This document shows positions 1 through 5,125 of a DNA stretch of 5,190 nt, one piece after another. How positions within the stretch are numbered: the stretch's first letter is position 1; each line of letters opens with the position of its first letter. A model generated the notes under the pieces. The model ran no database searches and had not been told where the DNA came from. It saw only the letters and a program-made list of their open reading frames with translations. This DNA comes from Pseudomonadota bacterium. Lineage in GTDB: Bacteria > Pseudomonadota > Alphaproteobacteria > Acetobacterales > Acetobacteraceae. A program made the position numbers and the translations under genes. The stretch is taken from assembly GCA_021826565.1 (NCBI GenBank), contig JAKAZJ010000193.1, positions 1 to 5,190 of the forward strand, in the 5' to 3' direction.

Positions 1-824
1 TCGCCCCGTCCCTCCCCGCTGACCGCCAGGATCCGGTCGCCGGCATGCACGCCGGCCTTCTCCGCCGGGCCGTCATCGGCCAGCCCGCCCACCAGCACCG
101 CCTCATCGGTCTCGGTCGCATACATCCCCAGCCATGGCCGCGCCGGGCGGTTGACCCGCCCATAGGCCAGCAGATCGTCCAGGATCGGCGGCAGCAGGTT
201 GATCGGCACCACCATGTTCATGTCCAGCCGCCGGCCTTTCCGGTCACCCTGCTGCAACACCAGCGAGCCGATCCCCATCAGCTTGCCGTCCACGATCAGG
301 CCGCAGCCACCCCAGAACGGATGCGCCGGCGCGATGAACAGCGCCTCATCCAGCACGTATTCCCAGTAGCCGGCGAATTCCTGGCGCGCGACGATGCGTG
401 TTTCCACCGCGTGCTTGCGCCCGCCATAGGCCGCGAACACCGCCGCATCCCCGGTCTTGATCTGGTCCGGATCGCCCATCTCCATCGCCGGCAGCCCCAG
501 CCGCCCCAGCGCCTGGACCAGGCCGAACCCGGTTTCCTGGTCATAGGCCAAGGCGTGCCCCGGGATCGCGCGCCCGTCGGTGGAGGTGATCCAGATCGTC
601 TCCGCCTCGGTCACCAGATAGCCGATCGTGGCGATCAGCCCGCTGTCGCGGATCACCACGCCGCTGCCGGCGCGTTCGGTCCCTAGCGTGCCGGCGGTGA
701 ACGCATCGGCGGGAACGTAGCTACGGATCCCCACCACCGAGTCGAGCGCGCGGGAAAGATCATACGCGTAATCAGTCGGGTCCGGCTGCAGATTGGCCGG
801 AATTTCCCAGTCGGCCTTGGCCAT
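1..824 (-). CDS. HtrA/S1C-like trypsin-fold protein with PDZ domain, catalytic triad apparently lost (partial, 3' end off window)
   Basis: The first 274 residues are visible; the C-terminus lies beyond the window edge. Residues about 25-215 resemble the trypsin-like domain of S1C (DegP/HtrA) proteins: a GTERAGSGVVI strand near 48-58, TIGYLVTEAE at 66-75, DQETGFGLVQA at 95-105 and HPFWGGCGLI at 168-177. A PDZ domain begins near PWLGMY (230-235), with the typical ending AGVHAGDRILAVSG. Aligned to the DegP motifs, the catalytic His position reads Glu75, the Asp position Gly99 and the Ser position Trp171, so peptidase activity is unlikely. No signal peptide is visible, which suggests a cytoplasmic location, unlike periplasmic DegP. 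The ATG at 824 was chosen because GAGAG lies 9 bases upstream. An in-frame ATG at 854 has no such site. The gene lies 96 bases downstream of the receiver-like gene and may share its transcript. The fold is fairly sure; the function is unknown, perhaps substrate binding or scaffolding. Confidence 0.85.
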   Translation of the reverse strand, partial: MAKADWEIPANLQPDPTDYAYDLSRALDSVVGIRSYVPADAFTAGTLGTERAGSGVVIRDSGLIATIGYLVTEAETIWITSTDGRAIPGHALAYDQETGFGLVQALGRLGLPAMEMGDPDQIKTGDAAVFAAYGGRKHAVETRIVARQEFAGYWEYVLDEALFIAPAHPFWGGCGLIVDGKLMGIGSLVLQQGDRKGRRLDMNMVVPINLLPPILDDLLAYGRVNRPARPWLGMYATETDEAVLVGGLADDGPAEKAGVHAGDRILAVSGEGRG

Positions 825-920
825 TCGCTGTGTCTCTCGTCCCAGGAAGCGCATGTCGTCGGGCGCTTGTGGCGCCACGCGCTGATCAAAGGACAGTATC
901 GACGTTTTCCGGCGTCCTGC

Positions 921-1397
921 CTAGGCCGGAACCAACCCCAGGCAGCGCCCCGCCTGCCCGGCGCGAAACAGGAACGCCACCAGCGCCGCCGCGTCCGGCA
1001 GCGCCGCGCTCTGCGTCACCTCGGCCAGCGCGCAGAGTTCGGCCACCGCATCCGCCGCACCCGACAGCACCTCGTTGCCTCCGGTCAGCAGCAGCAGCGG
1101 CACCGCGGGATCATGTTCCGCCAGCTGCATCATCACGTAGCATCCATCCTGCTCCGGTCCGTCCAGCGAGGCGATGACCGCCATCGGCCGACGCTCGCGA
1201 AAACCGCGTGTCAGGTCGCGCTCGGCGCCCAGCCGATCCACCGCGACCCCCAGATAGGCGCATAATTCGGCGATCGCGGCGCTGACCGCCGGACGGTCTT
1301 CGATCACCAGCACCAGCGGGGTCCGGCGCGTGACCAGCTCGGTGATTTCGGGCGGCCGGCTGGTCGCGGTGCGGACGCGCGCGGCGATATGGTTCAT
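921..1397 (-). CDS. Stand-alone receiver-like (CheY-fold) protein, degenerate
   Basis: This 158-residue protein looks like a single response-regulator receiver domain with a short N-terminal extension (about 1-26) and no DNA-binding output domain. The first beta strand and acidic pair are TPLVLVIEDR (26-35, Glu33/Asp34). The third strand and loop, AVIASLDGPEQDG (73-85), hold Asp79, but an ungapped alignment puts Ser77 at the phosphoacceptor position. LLLLTGG (101-107) supplies the switch Thr105. The conserved Lys-Pro after strand five is not seen; the region reads TQSAALPD. Phosphorylation is therefore doubtful. The ATG at 1397 is supported by an AAGGGGG purine tract ending 7 bases upstream. 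An upstream in-frame ATG at 1520 would add an Arg-rich tail lying inside the intergenic repeats. The gene precedes the HtrA-like gene by 96 bases on the same strand and is divergent from a histidine phosphatase. I infer a protein-interaction or signalling role; the partner is unknown. Confidence 0.8.
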   Translation of the reverse strand: MNHIAARVRTATSRPPEITELVTRRTPLVLVIEDRPAVSAAIAELCAYLGVAVDRLGAERDLTRGFRERRPMAVIASLDGPEQDGCYVMMQLAEHDPAVPLLLLTGGNEVLSGAADAVAELCALAEVTQSAALPDAAALVAFLFRAGQAGRCLGLVPA

Positions 1398-1404
1398 GGC
1401 GAGA

Positions 1405-1411
1405 CCCCCTT
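1405..1411 (-). promoter_or_regulatory. Ribosome binding site of the receiver-like gene
   Basis: On the minus strand AAGGGGG (1411 to 1405) lies 7 bases before the ATG at 1397. It decides this start over the longer reading frame that opens at 1520. Confidence 0.6.
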
Positions 1412-1493
1412 CTGGTTGCGCGTGCCGTCCCGCGAAGGGATCGGTCGATCGCGAAGGTGGTGCGAACCGCCTGCGACGTGCCAGCCGGGCAGA

Positions 1494-1531
1494 CGTCAAA
1501 CTGACGCCACGCGCCGTCAAACCGCGTCAAA
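1494..1531. repeat. Three CGTCAAA repeats in a divergent intergenic region, possible operator
   Basis: CGTCAAA occurs at 1494-1500, 1515-1521 and 1525-1531, starts 21 and 10 bases apart. The first copy also forms a small inverted repeat, CGTCA-AAC-TGACG (1494-1506). Read on the minus strand each copy is TTTGACG, which contains a TTGACG hexamer like a sigma-70 -35 box facing the receiver-like gene. No convincing -10 box follows at 16-18 bases from any copy. The 10- and 21-base periodicity, about one and two helical turns, suits a regulator bound on one face of the DNA. This is inference from spacing only. The rest of 1398-1614 contains GATCG-GT-CGATC (1440-1451) but no gene I can support. Confidence 0.35.
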
Positions 1532-1614
1532 TGCGCAGCCCCCCGCGCGGGCGCGGACCCCGGAAGCCTGCCCGGCGCATTGCCGGCTGCGCCCGGCCCC
1601 TGTATCCCGGCGGC

Positions 1615-2169
1615 ATGATCCTGCTCCGTCATGGCCAGAGCGAATTCAACCTGCATTTCACGGCCACGCGGACGGACCCCGGCATCGTCGATGCGCGCCT
1701 GACCGCGCTCGGCCACGATCAGGCTCGTGCCGCCGCCGCACGCCTGGAAGACGAACCGATCGCGCGCATCCTGGTGTCCCCATACACGCGGGCCCTGCAG
1801 ACCGCGGCGCCACTGGCCGCTGCACTGCGCGTGCCGGTCATCGTCAACCCGATCGTGCGCGAGCGCGCCGCCTTCGCCTGCGATATCGGCACGCCGCGCA
1901 ACGAACTGGCGCAGGCCTGGCCGGAGCATGATTTCTCCCATCTCGACGAAATCTGGTGGGGCGTCATGCCGGAGCCCGCGGCCGCCGTGCTGGACCGCGC
2001 CGCATTGTTCCGCGCCGAAATGGCGGCGCTGCCCGATTGGGGCAACACGGTTGTGGTGACGCATTGGGGGTTCGTCATGGCGCTGACCGGGCTGAGCATC
2101 CAGAACGGCGAGCATCTCCGCTTCGATCCCACCGCGCCGCCGCCGGACAGCATCCCGTGGCGCCATTAG
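1615..2169 (+). CDS. Histidine phosphatase family protein (phosphoglycerate mutase-like)
   Basis: This is a 184-residue protein of the histidine phosphatase superfamily, soluble and probably cytoplasmic. The N-terminal ILLRHGQSEFN carries the signature Arg5-His6-Gly7, with His6 as the expected phosphorylated nucleophile. SPYTRALQTA (55-64) supplies the phosphate-binding Arg59. VRERAAF supplies the likely acid Glu83, and VVVTHWGFVMALTG the second His, His150. All core catalytic positions therefore look intact. The segment between about 83 and 140 is helical and longer than in SixA, so a general phosphatase is more likely than a SixA-type phosphohistidine phosphatase. The substrate cannot be read from the sequence. 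The ATG at 1615 puts RHG at residue 5, as usual for the family; no good Shine-Dalgarno precedes it, only GGCGG immediately upstream. The frame stays open upstream but looks like low-complexity antisense. It is divergent from the receiver-like gene and convergent with the DUF218 gene. Confidence 0.9.
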   Translation: MILLRHGQSEFNLHFTATRTDPGIVDARLTALGHDQARAAAARLEDEPIARILVSPYTRALQTAAPLAAALRVPVIVNPIVRERAAFACDIGTPRNELAQAWPEHDFSHLDEIWWGVMPEPAAAVLDRAALFRAEMAALPDWGNTVVVTHWGFVMALTGLSIQNGEHLRFDPTAPPPDSIPWRH

Positions 2170-2286
2170 TCCCGAGTTTCAATGAAAGTTGAGACGCCGT
2201 GTCTGGGGGTACGTATCCTGTTGCTGCAGCGAATCGCCGCCGCTGTGCGAGCCACGCTTTTCCGCGATCGGATCCTCGGGGCGCGA

Positions 2287-2958
2287 TCAGCGGATCCGCG
2301 CCAGCATCCCCTGGTTGGCGGTCCAGGTGGCGAAGCGGCTGCCAACCGCGTACCACAGCAGCAGCAGCGCCTCCCGCGACCAGGTCCAGGGGTGGAGCGC
2401 GGCCAGGCGCGAGTTCTCGGCGGCGCAGGGAAGCGCGCGCAGCCCCAGGCCCTCGGCCATTGCCAGACTGCGGGCCAAATGGGTGCGGCTGGTTACCAGC
2501 ACCGCCGGACCGTCGGCCGCGCCATCGGCGGCCAGATCCGCCCGGTAACAGCGCAGATTCTCCAGCGTGTGGCGCGAGCGGGTTTCGAGCCCGATAACCG
2601 TGTCCGGCACCCCGGCCGCGATCAGCAGGGCGCGGCCGGCTTCGGCTTCGGAAATCGGCGCCGGCGGGCGGGCGCCGCCCAGGATCACGATCGGCGTCGC
2701 CGGGGCGGCTTCCCACAGTGCCGCCGCCCGGGTCAGCCGCGCGCGGAAGGCAGCATCGGGCCGGCCGGTGGCCGGCAGTCTGACGCCAAGCACCAGGATT
2801 CGCGCGCCTGGCGCGGCCACCGGCGCGCGCAGCCCGCGCCAGGCCACCACCGCCAGCGCGGCCAGCGGCGCCAGCCCCAGGGTCACCGCGCAGACCCCCA
2901 ATGTCACCGCAAGGGTGATCCCGCCATCCCGCCCCACGATCGCGCCGTCACCGTCCAT
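2287..2958 (-). CDS. YdcF/SanA/ElyC family protein (DUF218), membrane-anchored
   Basis: This 223-residue protein has a short charged N-terminus and a hydrophobic stretch at about 14-40 (one long or two short membrane segments), followed by a DUF218 domain. Family marks include ILVLGVRL (54-61), then GRPDAAFRARLTRAAALW (65-82), PIVILGGARP (89-98), the acidic ISEAEAGRALL, ETRSRHTLENL (125-135) and LVTSRTHLARSLAMAEGLGL near 154-173. DUF218 proteins such as SanA and ElyC act at the envelope, in vancomycin sensitivity and peptidoglycan or lipid-carrier metabolism, but their biochemistry is poorly defined. The ATG at 2958 is chosen because GGGAGG (2968-2963) lies 4 bases before it; the in-frame ATG at 2985 lacks such a site. 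The start codon overlaps that of the divergent methyltransferase, so its promoter must lie within that gene or further upstream. A C-terminal hydrophobic patch (about 197-204) is too short to be a sure membrane helix. Confidence 0.88.
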   Translation of the reverse strand: MDGDGAIVGRDGGITLAVTLGVCAVTLGLAPLAALAVVAWRGLRAPVAAPGARILVLGVRLPATGRPDAAFRARLTRAAALWEAAPATPIVILGGARPPAPISEAEAGRALLIAAGVPDTVIGLETRSRHTLENLRCYRADLAADGAADGPAVLVTSRTHLARSLAMAEGLGLRALPCAAENSRLAALHPWTWSREALLLLWYAVGSRFATWTANQGMLARIR

Positions 2959-3724
2959 GTCGCCTCCCGATAGCGTGGATCGCACGTTGATCGCGCGCGT
3001 GGCGGCTCGTTACGCCGCCGAGGGTCGTTTCGTGCAAGGCTTCGTCGCCGGCAAGCTGCGCCGCGATCCGGCCAGCCGCGCCATCCTGGATGTCGCCGCC
3101 CGCACGCCGTTCGGCGCCGTGATCGATGTCGGCTGCGGGCGCGGCCAGTTGGGGGTGGCGCTGTTGCTGGCCGGCAGCGCCACGTCCGTGCTGGGGATCG
3201 AGACGGCACCCGTCCAGGCTGCCCAGGCCGCCCGCGCCGGCGCCGGGCTGGGGCTGAGCGTGGTCCAGCGCAATCTGGCCGCCGACCTGTCGCTGCCAGG
3301 GGCGCTGCCAGGGGCGCTGCCAGGGGCGGATACGGTGCTGATCGTGGATGTTCTGTATCAACTGCCCACCGCGGCGCAGCTTGCGCTGGTGCGCGCGGCG
3401 GCGGCGGCGCGGCGCTGCGTGCTGATCCGCACGCTCGATCCCGGCGCCGGGGCGCGCGCCTGGCTGACGATCCTGTGGGAACGTCTCAGCCGGCGCCTGT
3501 CCCCCCATGCCGGGGCGATGGTTAATCCGCGCCCGCCCGCCGAGGCCGCGGCCATCCTGCGCGCGGCTGGCTTCGCCGTAACCATCGCCACCTGCCGGGA
3601 CGGCACGCCGTTCGCCAATGTGCTGATCACGGCGCGTCGGCCTGATGCGCCATCGCCGCGAGCAGCGCCGGAATACTCCCGTGGTGCTGGTCCAGGAACG
3701 AGCTGTAGTCCGCCCGCACCGTGA
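2957..3724 (+). CDS. Class I SAM-dependent methyltransferase
   Basis: This 255-residue protein has a Rossmann-type methyltransferase domain. Motif I is AVIDVGCGRGQLGVALLLAG (54-73), with the glycine-rich SAM loop. GIETAP (80-85) holds the acidic residue expected to bind the ribose. ADTVLIVDVLYQLP (124-137) resembles motif IV, and CVLIRTLDPG (154-163) is the following strand. A helical N-terminal segment (about 8-50) precedes the fold. The acceptor is unknown. The ATG at 2957 overlaps the divergent DUF218 start and lacks a Shine-Dalgarno; GTG at 2975 is an alternative start giving (M)DRTLIARV. The domain seems to end near NVLITARRPD (221-230). The last 25 residues are proline- and serine-rich and lie antisense to the 3' end of the mlaC-like gene, a 98-base convergent overlap, so the tail may be recent read-through. 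Residues 113-124 are an LPGA triplet repeat. The methyltransferase call is firm; the exact start is not. Confidence 0.87.
   Translation: MSPPDSVDRTLIARVAARYAAEGRFVQGFVAGKLRRDPASRAILDVAARTPFGAVIDVGCGRGQLGVALLLAGSATSVLGIETAPVQAAQAARAGAGLGLSVVQRNLAADLSLPGALPGALPGADTVLIVDVLYQLPTAAQLALVRAAAAARRCVLIRTLDPGAGARAWLTILWERLSRRLSPHAGAMVNPRPPAEAAAILRAAGFAVTIATCRDGTPFANVLITARRPDAPSPRAAPEYSRGAGPGTSCSPPAP
2963..2968 (-). promoter_or_regulatory. Strong Shine-Dalgarno of the DUF218 gene
   Basis: Minus-strand GGGAGG sits 4 bases before the ATG at 2958. It lies within codons 3-4 of the divergent methyltransferase if that gene starts at 2957, so the two genes share these bases. Confidence 0.7.
3292..3327 (+). 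repeat. Three exact tandem copies of a 12-base unit (LPGA x3)
   Basis: GCTGCCAGGGGC is repeated three times without change (3292-3303, 3304-3315, 3316-3327). The unit is a multiple of three, so it adds LPGA blocks (residues 113-124) in the methyltransferase without a frameshift. The repeat falls in the loop between the motif II region and the motif IV strand, where length changes are tolerated. It looks like a slippage-prone minisatellite. Confidence 0.9.
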
Positions 3725-4232
3725 TGCGCAGACTGGTACCCTCGGCGATCAGATCGACAATGCGCGGGCCGGCGGGCTCCATCCGCACCACCCAGGTAAC
3801 GGCGGCCTGCGGCTGGCCGGGGCGGGCGACGGTGGTGGGGACGTAGATATCGCGGCCGCGCGGCACCGCGCGGCCGATCACGACCGCCATGCCCTGGGCG
3901 TGCGGGTGGCGGTACTGGCCGACCCGGGCAAGCACGCTTTCGACCAGGATGGAACGATACAGCACCAGGTAGCGCGCCCGCTGGTCCGGCGTGGCGCGGC
4001 GCCAGAAGCGGCCGAGGCAGAAACGCGCCAGCGTCGGGATCTCCACCACCCGGTCGAGGAAGGCGGCGAGACGGCGGCGTTTCGCCGCGGGCGCGGTGTC
4101 GTCATCGATGATGCCGGCGAGTTCGTTGCCGGCGGCGCGGATGAAATCACCCGCCTGCGTCGCCGGATCGGCGCCGGCACCGAGCAGCGGCAACGCGAGG
4201 GCGAGGCGGAGGAGCGGGCGACGGGAGATCAT
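3627..4232 (-). CDS. MlaC/Ttg2D-type phospholipid-binding ABC transporter protein
   Basis: From the ATG at 4232 the protein is 201 residues, the usual size for MlaC-type periplasmic carriers. MlaC moves phospholipids between the outer membrane and the inner-membrane MlaFEDB complex. The N-terminus MISRRPLLRLALALPLLGAGA is a signal peptide with a twin-arginine-like SRRPLL and a likely cleavage after AGA (about residue 21). Family hallmarks follow: RFCLGRFWRRATPDQRARYLVLY (70-92, split here as RFCLGRFWRRA then TPDQRARYLVLY), VTWVVR (145-150), IVDLIAEGTSLRITVRADY (158-176), SSFLDQHHGSIPALLAAM. An in-frame ATG at 4277 would add 15 residues; it has GGGGCG just upstream, while 4232 has no clear Shine-Dalgarno, so the start is open. 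The other mla genes are not in this window. A hopanoid-locus HpnM is a related alternative. Its 3' end overlaps the methyltransferase by 98 bases. infC lies upstream on the same strand with a gap of about 200 bases. Confidence 0.88.
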   Translation of the reverse strand: MISRRPLLRLALALPLLGAGADPATQAGDFIRAAGNELAGIIDDDTAPAAKRRRLAAFLDRVVEIPTLARFCLGRFWRRATPDQRARYLVLYRSILVESVLARVGQYRHPHAQGMAVVIGRAVPRGRDIYVPTTVARPGQPQAAVTWVVRMEPAGPRIVDLIAEGTSLRITVRADYSSFLDQHHGSIPALLAAMAHQADAP

Positions 4233-4298
4233 GCGGAGGAGTGGAGCACGGAACCAGGATTCGTTGCCATGCTCCATCGCCCCGGACCATCATCGCTT

Positions 4299-4329
4299 TG
4301 CGCTCAGCCGTTCGGCTTTGCTGAGCGCA
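4299..4329 (-). repeat. Strong hairpin upstream of the mlaC-like gene
   Basis: TGCGCTCAGC (4299-4308) and GCTGAGCGCA (4320-4329) are perfect 10-base inverted arms around an 11-base loop. A competing smaller hairpin, AGCCG-TT-CGGCT (4306-4317), shares bases with the left arm, so two exclusive folds are possible. No T-run follows on either strand, so this is not a standard intrinsic terminator. It lies between infC and the mlaC-like gene and may act as an mRNA end or attenuator, or be a dispersed palindromic repeat. Confidence 0.6.
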
Positions 4330-4345
4330 CCGGATAAAAGATCAT
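4304..4345 (-). other. Possible 13-codon leader ORF before the mlaC-like gene
   Basis: ATG at 4345 opens a short frame encoding MIFYPVRSAKPNG, with its stop at 4306-4304. GGAGG (4351-4347) is only 1 base before the ATG, which is tighter than normal for efficient initiation. The second half of the ORF runs through the hairpin at 4299-4329, and its stop codon lies in the distal arm, 26 bases before the possible ATG at 4277. This resembles the geometry of a translational attenuator, but chance or a repeat element is quite possible. No known leader peptide is recognised. Confidence 0.2.
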
Positions 4346-4433
4346 TCCTCCAGCGTCCGGGTCTCGCTTGTACCGACGCCCGCTGCAAGGGTCTTTGACT
4401 GCCTTCCAGGGGCGGTCCGGAGAGGAGCCGGGT

Positions 4434-4970
4434 TCAGCGCGGGGACAGCACCATGATCATCTGGCGGTTCTCCATCCGAGGGAACTGCTCCACCTTGGTC
4501 ACCGGGTCCATCTCGGCGCGGATCCGCTCCAGCACTTTGGCGCCGATCTCCTGGTGCGCCATCTCGCGGCCGCGGAAGCGCAATGTCACCTTGACCTTGT
4601 CGCCTTCGTCGATGAACGACTTCATGGCGCGCATCTTCACCTGATAGTCGTTTTCATCGATATTGGGGCGGACCTTGACCTCCTTGATCTCGATGACTTT
4701 TTGCTTCTTCTTGGCTTCGTTCTTCTTCTTCTGCTGCTCGTATTTGTATTTCCCGAAATCGAGGATCTTGACCACCGGCGGGTCGGCGTTGGGGCTGATT
4801 TCCAGGAGATCCAGGCCGACCGCAAAGGCACGGTTCATCGCCTCGCGGGCCGACATGACGCCCTGCATTTCGCCGTCCTGGTCGATCAGCCGCACCTGGA
4901 TGGCGCGGATATCCTCGTTCACGCGGGGACCGTCGCGGGTGGGCGACGCGGTCATGGGTCCTCGGGCTAT
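4434..4970 (-). CDS. infC: Translation initiation factor IF-3
   Basis: IF-3 binds the 30S subunit, keeps it apart from 50S and checks the initiator tRNA and start codon. From the proposed start the protein is 178 residues, normal for the family. The N-terminal domain has [20 protein letters not shown] (about 16-35), [20 protein letters not shown] and [17 protein letters not shown] Lys-rich linker (about 78-98) follows, then the C-terminal domain with [33 protein letters not shown] and [13 protein letters not shown] place the start at an AUA codon (4970-4968) because AGGAG lies exactly 6 bases upstream. The ATG at 4955 (173 residues) has GAGGA only 3 bases away. The ATG at 5057 would add a Pro-rich tail foreign to IF-3. 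AUU or AUA starts are known for infC and allow IF-3 to repress its own synthesis. Neither rpmI nor rplT follows; the next gene is mlaC-like. Identity is certain, start less so. Confidence 0.97.
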   Translation of the reverse strand: MARGPMTASPTRDGPRVNEDIRAIQVRLIDQDGEMQGVMSAREAMNRAFAVGLDLLEISPNADPPVVKILDFGKYKYEQQKKKNEAKKKQKVIEIKEVKVRPNIDENDYQVKMRAMKSFIDEGDKVKVTLRFRGREMAHQEIGAKVLERIRAEMDPVTKVEQFPRMENRQMIMVLSPR

Positions 4971-4976
4971 GGTATG

Positions 4977-4981
4977 CTCCT
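4977..4981 (-). promoter_or_regulatory. infC: Shine-Dalgarno of infC pointing to an AUA start
   Basis: Minus-strand AGGAG (4981 to 4977) is followed by six bases (CATACC) and then ATA at 4970-4968, in frame with IF-3. It is better spaced for this codon than the second site, GAGGA (4963-4959), is for the ATG at 4955. Confidence 0.65.
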
Positions 4982-4997
4982 GTCGTGGTTGCTGCAC

Positions 4998-5125
4998 GGG
5001 CCGCTCAGCGGTCCGGTTACAGTGTGGCCCATCCGGGGGCGGGGGATCAAGCGGCACGCTCGCCAGGCAGCACTTCTAAATGCGACCTGCTCGCAGGTCC
5101 CGACTGAGTCTGATCGGCCACACTG
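4998..5125 (-). promoter_or_regulatory. Structured infC leader or upstream region with nested inverted repeats
   Basis: Reading the minus strand towards infC, CAGTGTGGCC (5125-5116) pairs exactly with GGCCACACTG (5029-5020), 86 bases apart. Inside lies GACCTGC-GA-GCAGGTC (5099-5084), a 7-base dyad that can form a stem with a CGAG tetraloop or be a protein-binding site. After the long arm, GGACCGCTGAGCGGCCC (5014-4998) forms a third hairpin about 16 bases before the Shine-Dalgarno. None of the three minus-strand frames here reads as a recognisable protein such as ThrRS, and 4971-5190 appears non-coding. A TTGATC...CACACT pair (about 5053-5024) is a weak promoter candidate only. The function is inferred to be infC control, unproven. 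Confidence 0.35.

Noticed and set aside
45..686. Long plus-strand open frame (213 codons)
   Set aside because: It is exactly antisense, codon on codon, to the HtrA-like gene and is rich in His, Arg, Gln and Pro with no family resemblance.
1330..1614. N-terminal extension of the histidine phosphatase from ATG 1330
   Set aside because: The extension is Arg/Pro-rich and antisense to the receiver-like gene. The RHG motif normally lies within the first ten or so residues, as it does from ATG 1615.
1111..2166. Minus-strand open frame of 351 codons spanning the receiver-like gene, the intergenic region and the phosphatase
   Set aside because: It covers two recognisable genes in other frames or strands, and its translation is Arg/Gly-rich shadow sequence typical of high-GC DNA.
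2170..2286. Possible bidirectional terminator between the convergent phosphatase and DUF218 genes
   Set aside because: TTTCA-A-TGAAA and two GGATCC words give only short or imperfect pairing, with no T-run on either strand.
2567..2956. Extension of the methyltransferase to ATG 2567
   Set aside because: The added 130 residues are Ala/Pro/Ser-rich antisense of the DUF218 gene and contain no domain.
2182..2973. Plus-strand open frame of 263 codons
   Set aside because: It runs antisense through the whole DUF218 gene, which has clear motifs and a strong Shine-Dalgarno; the plus translation is low complexity.
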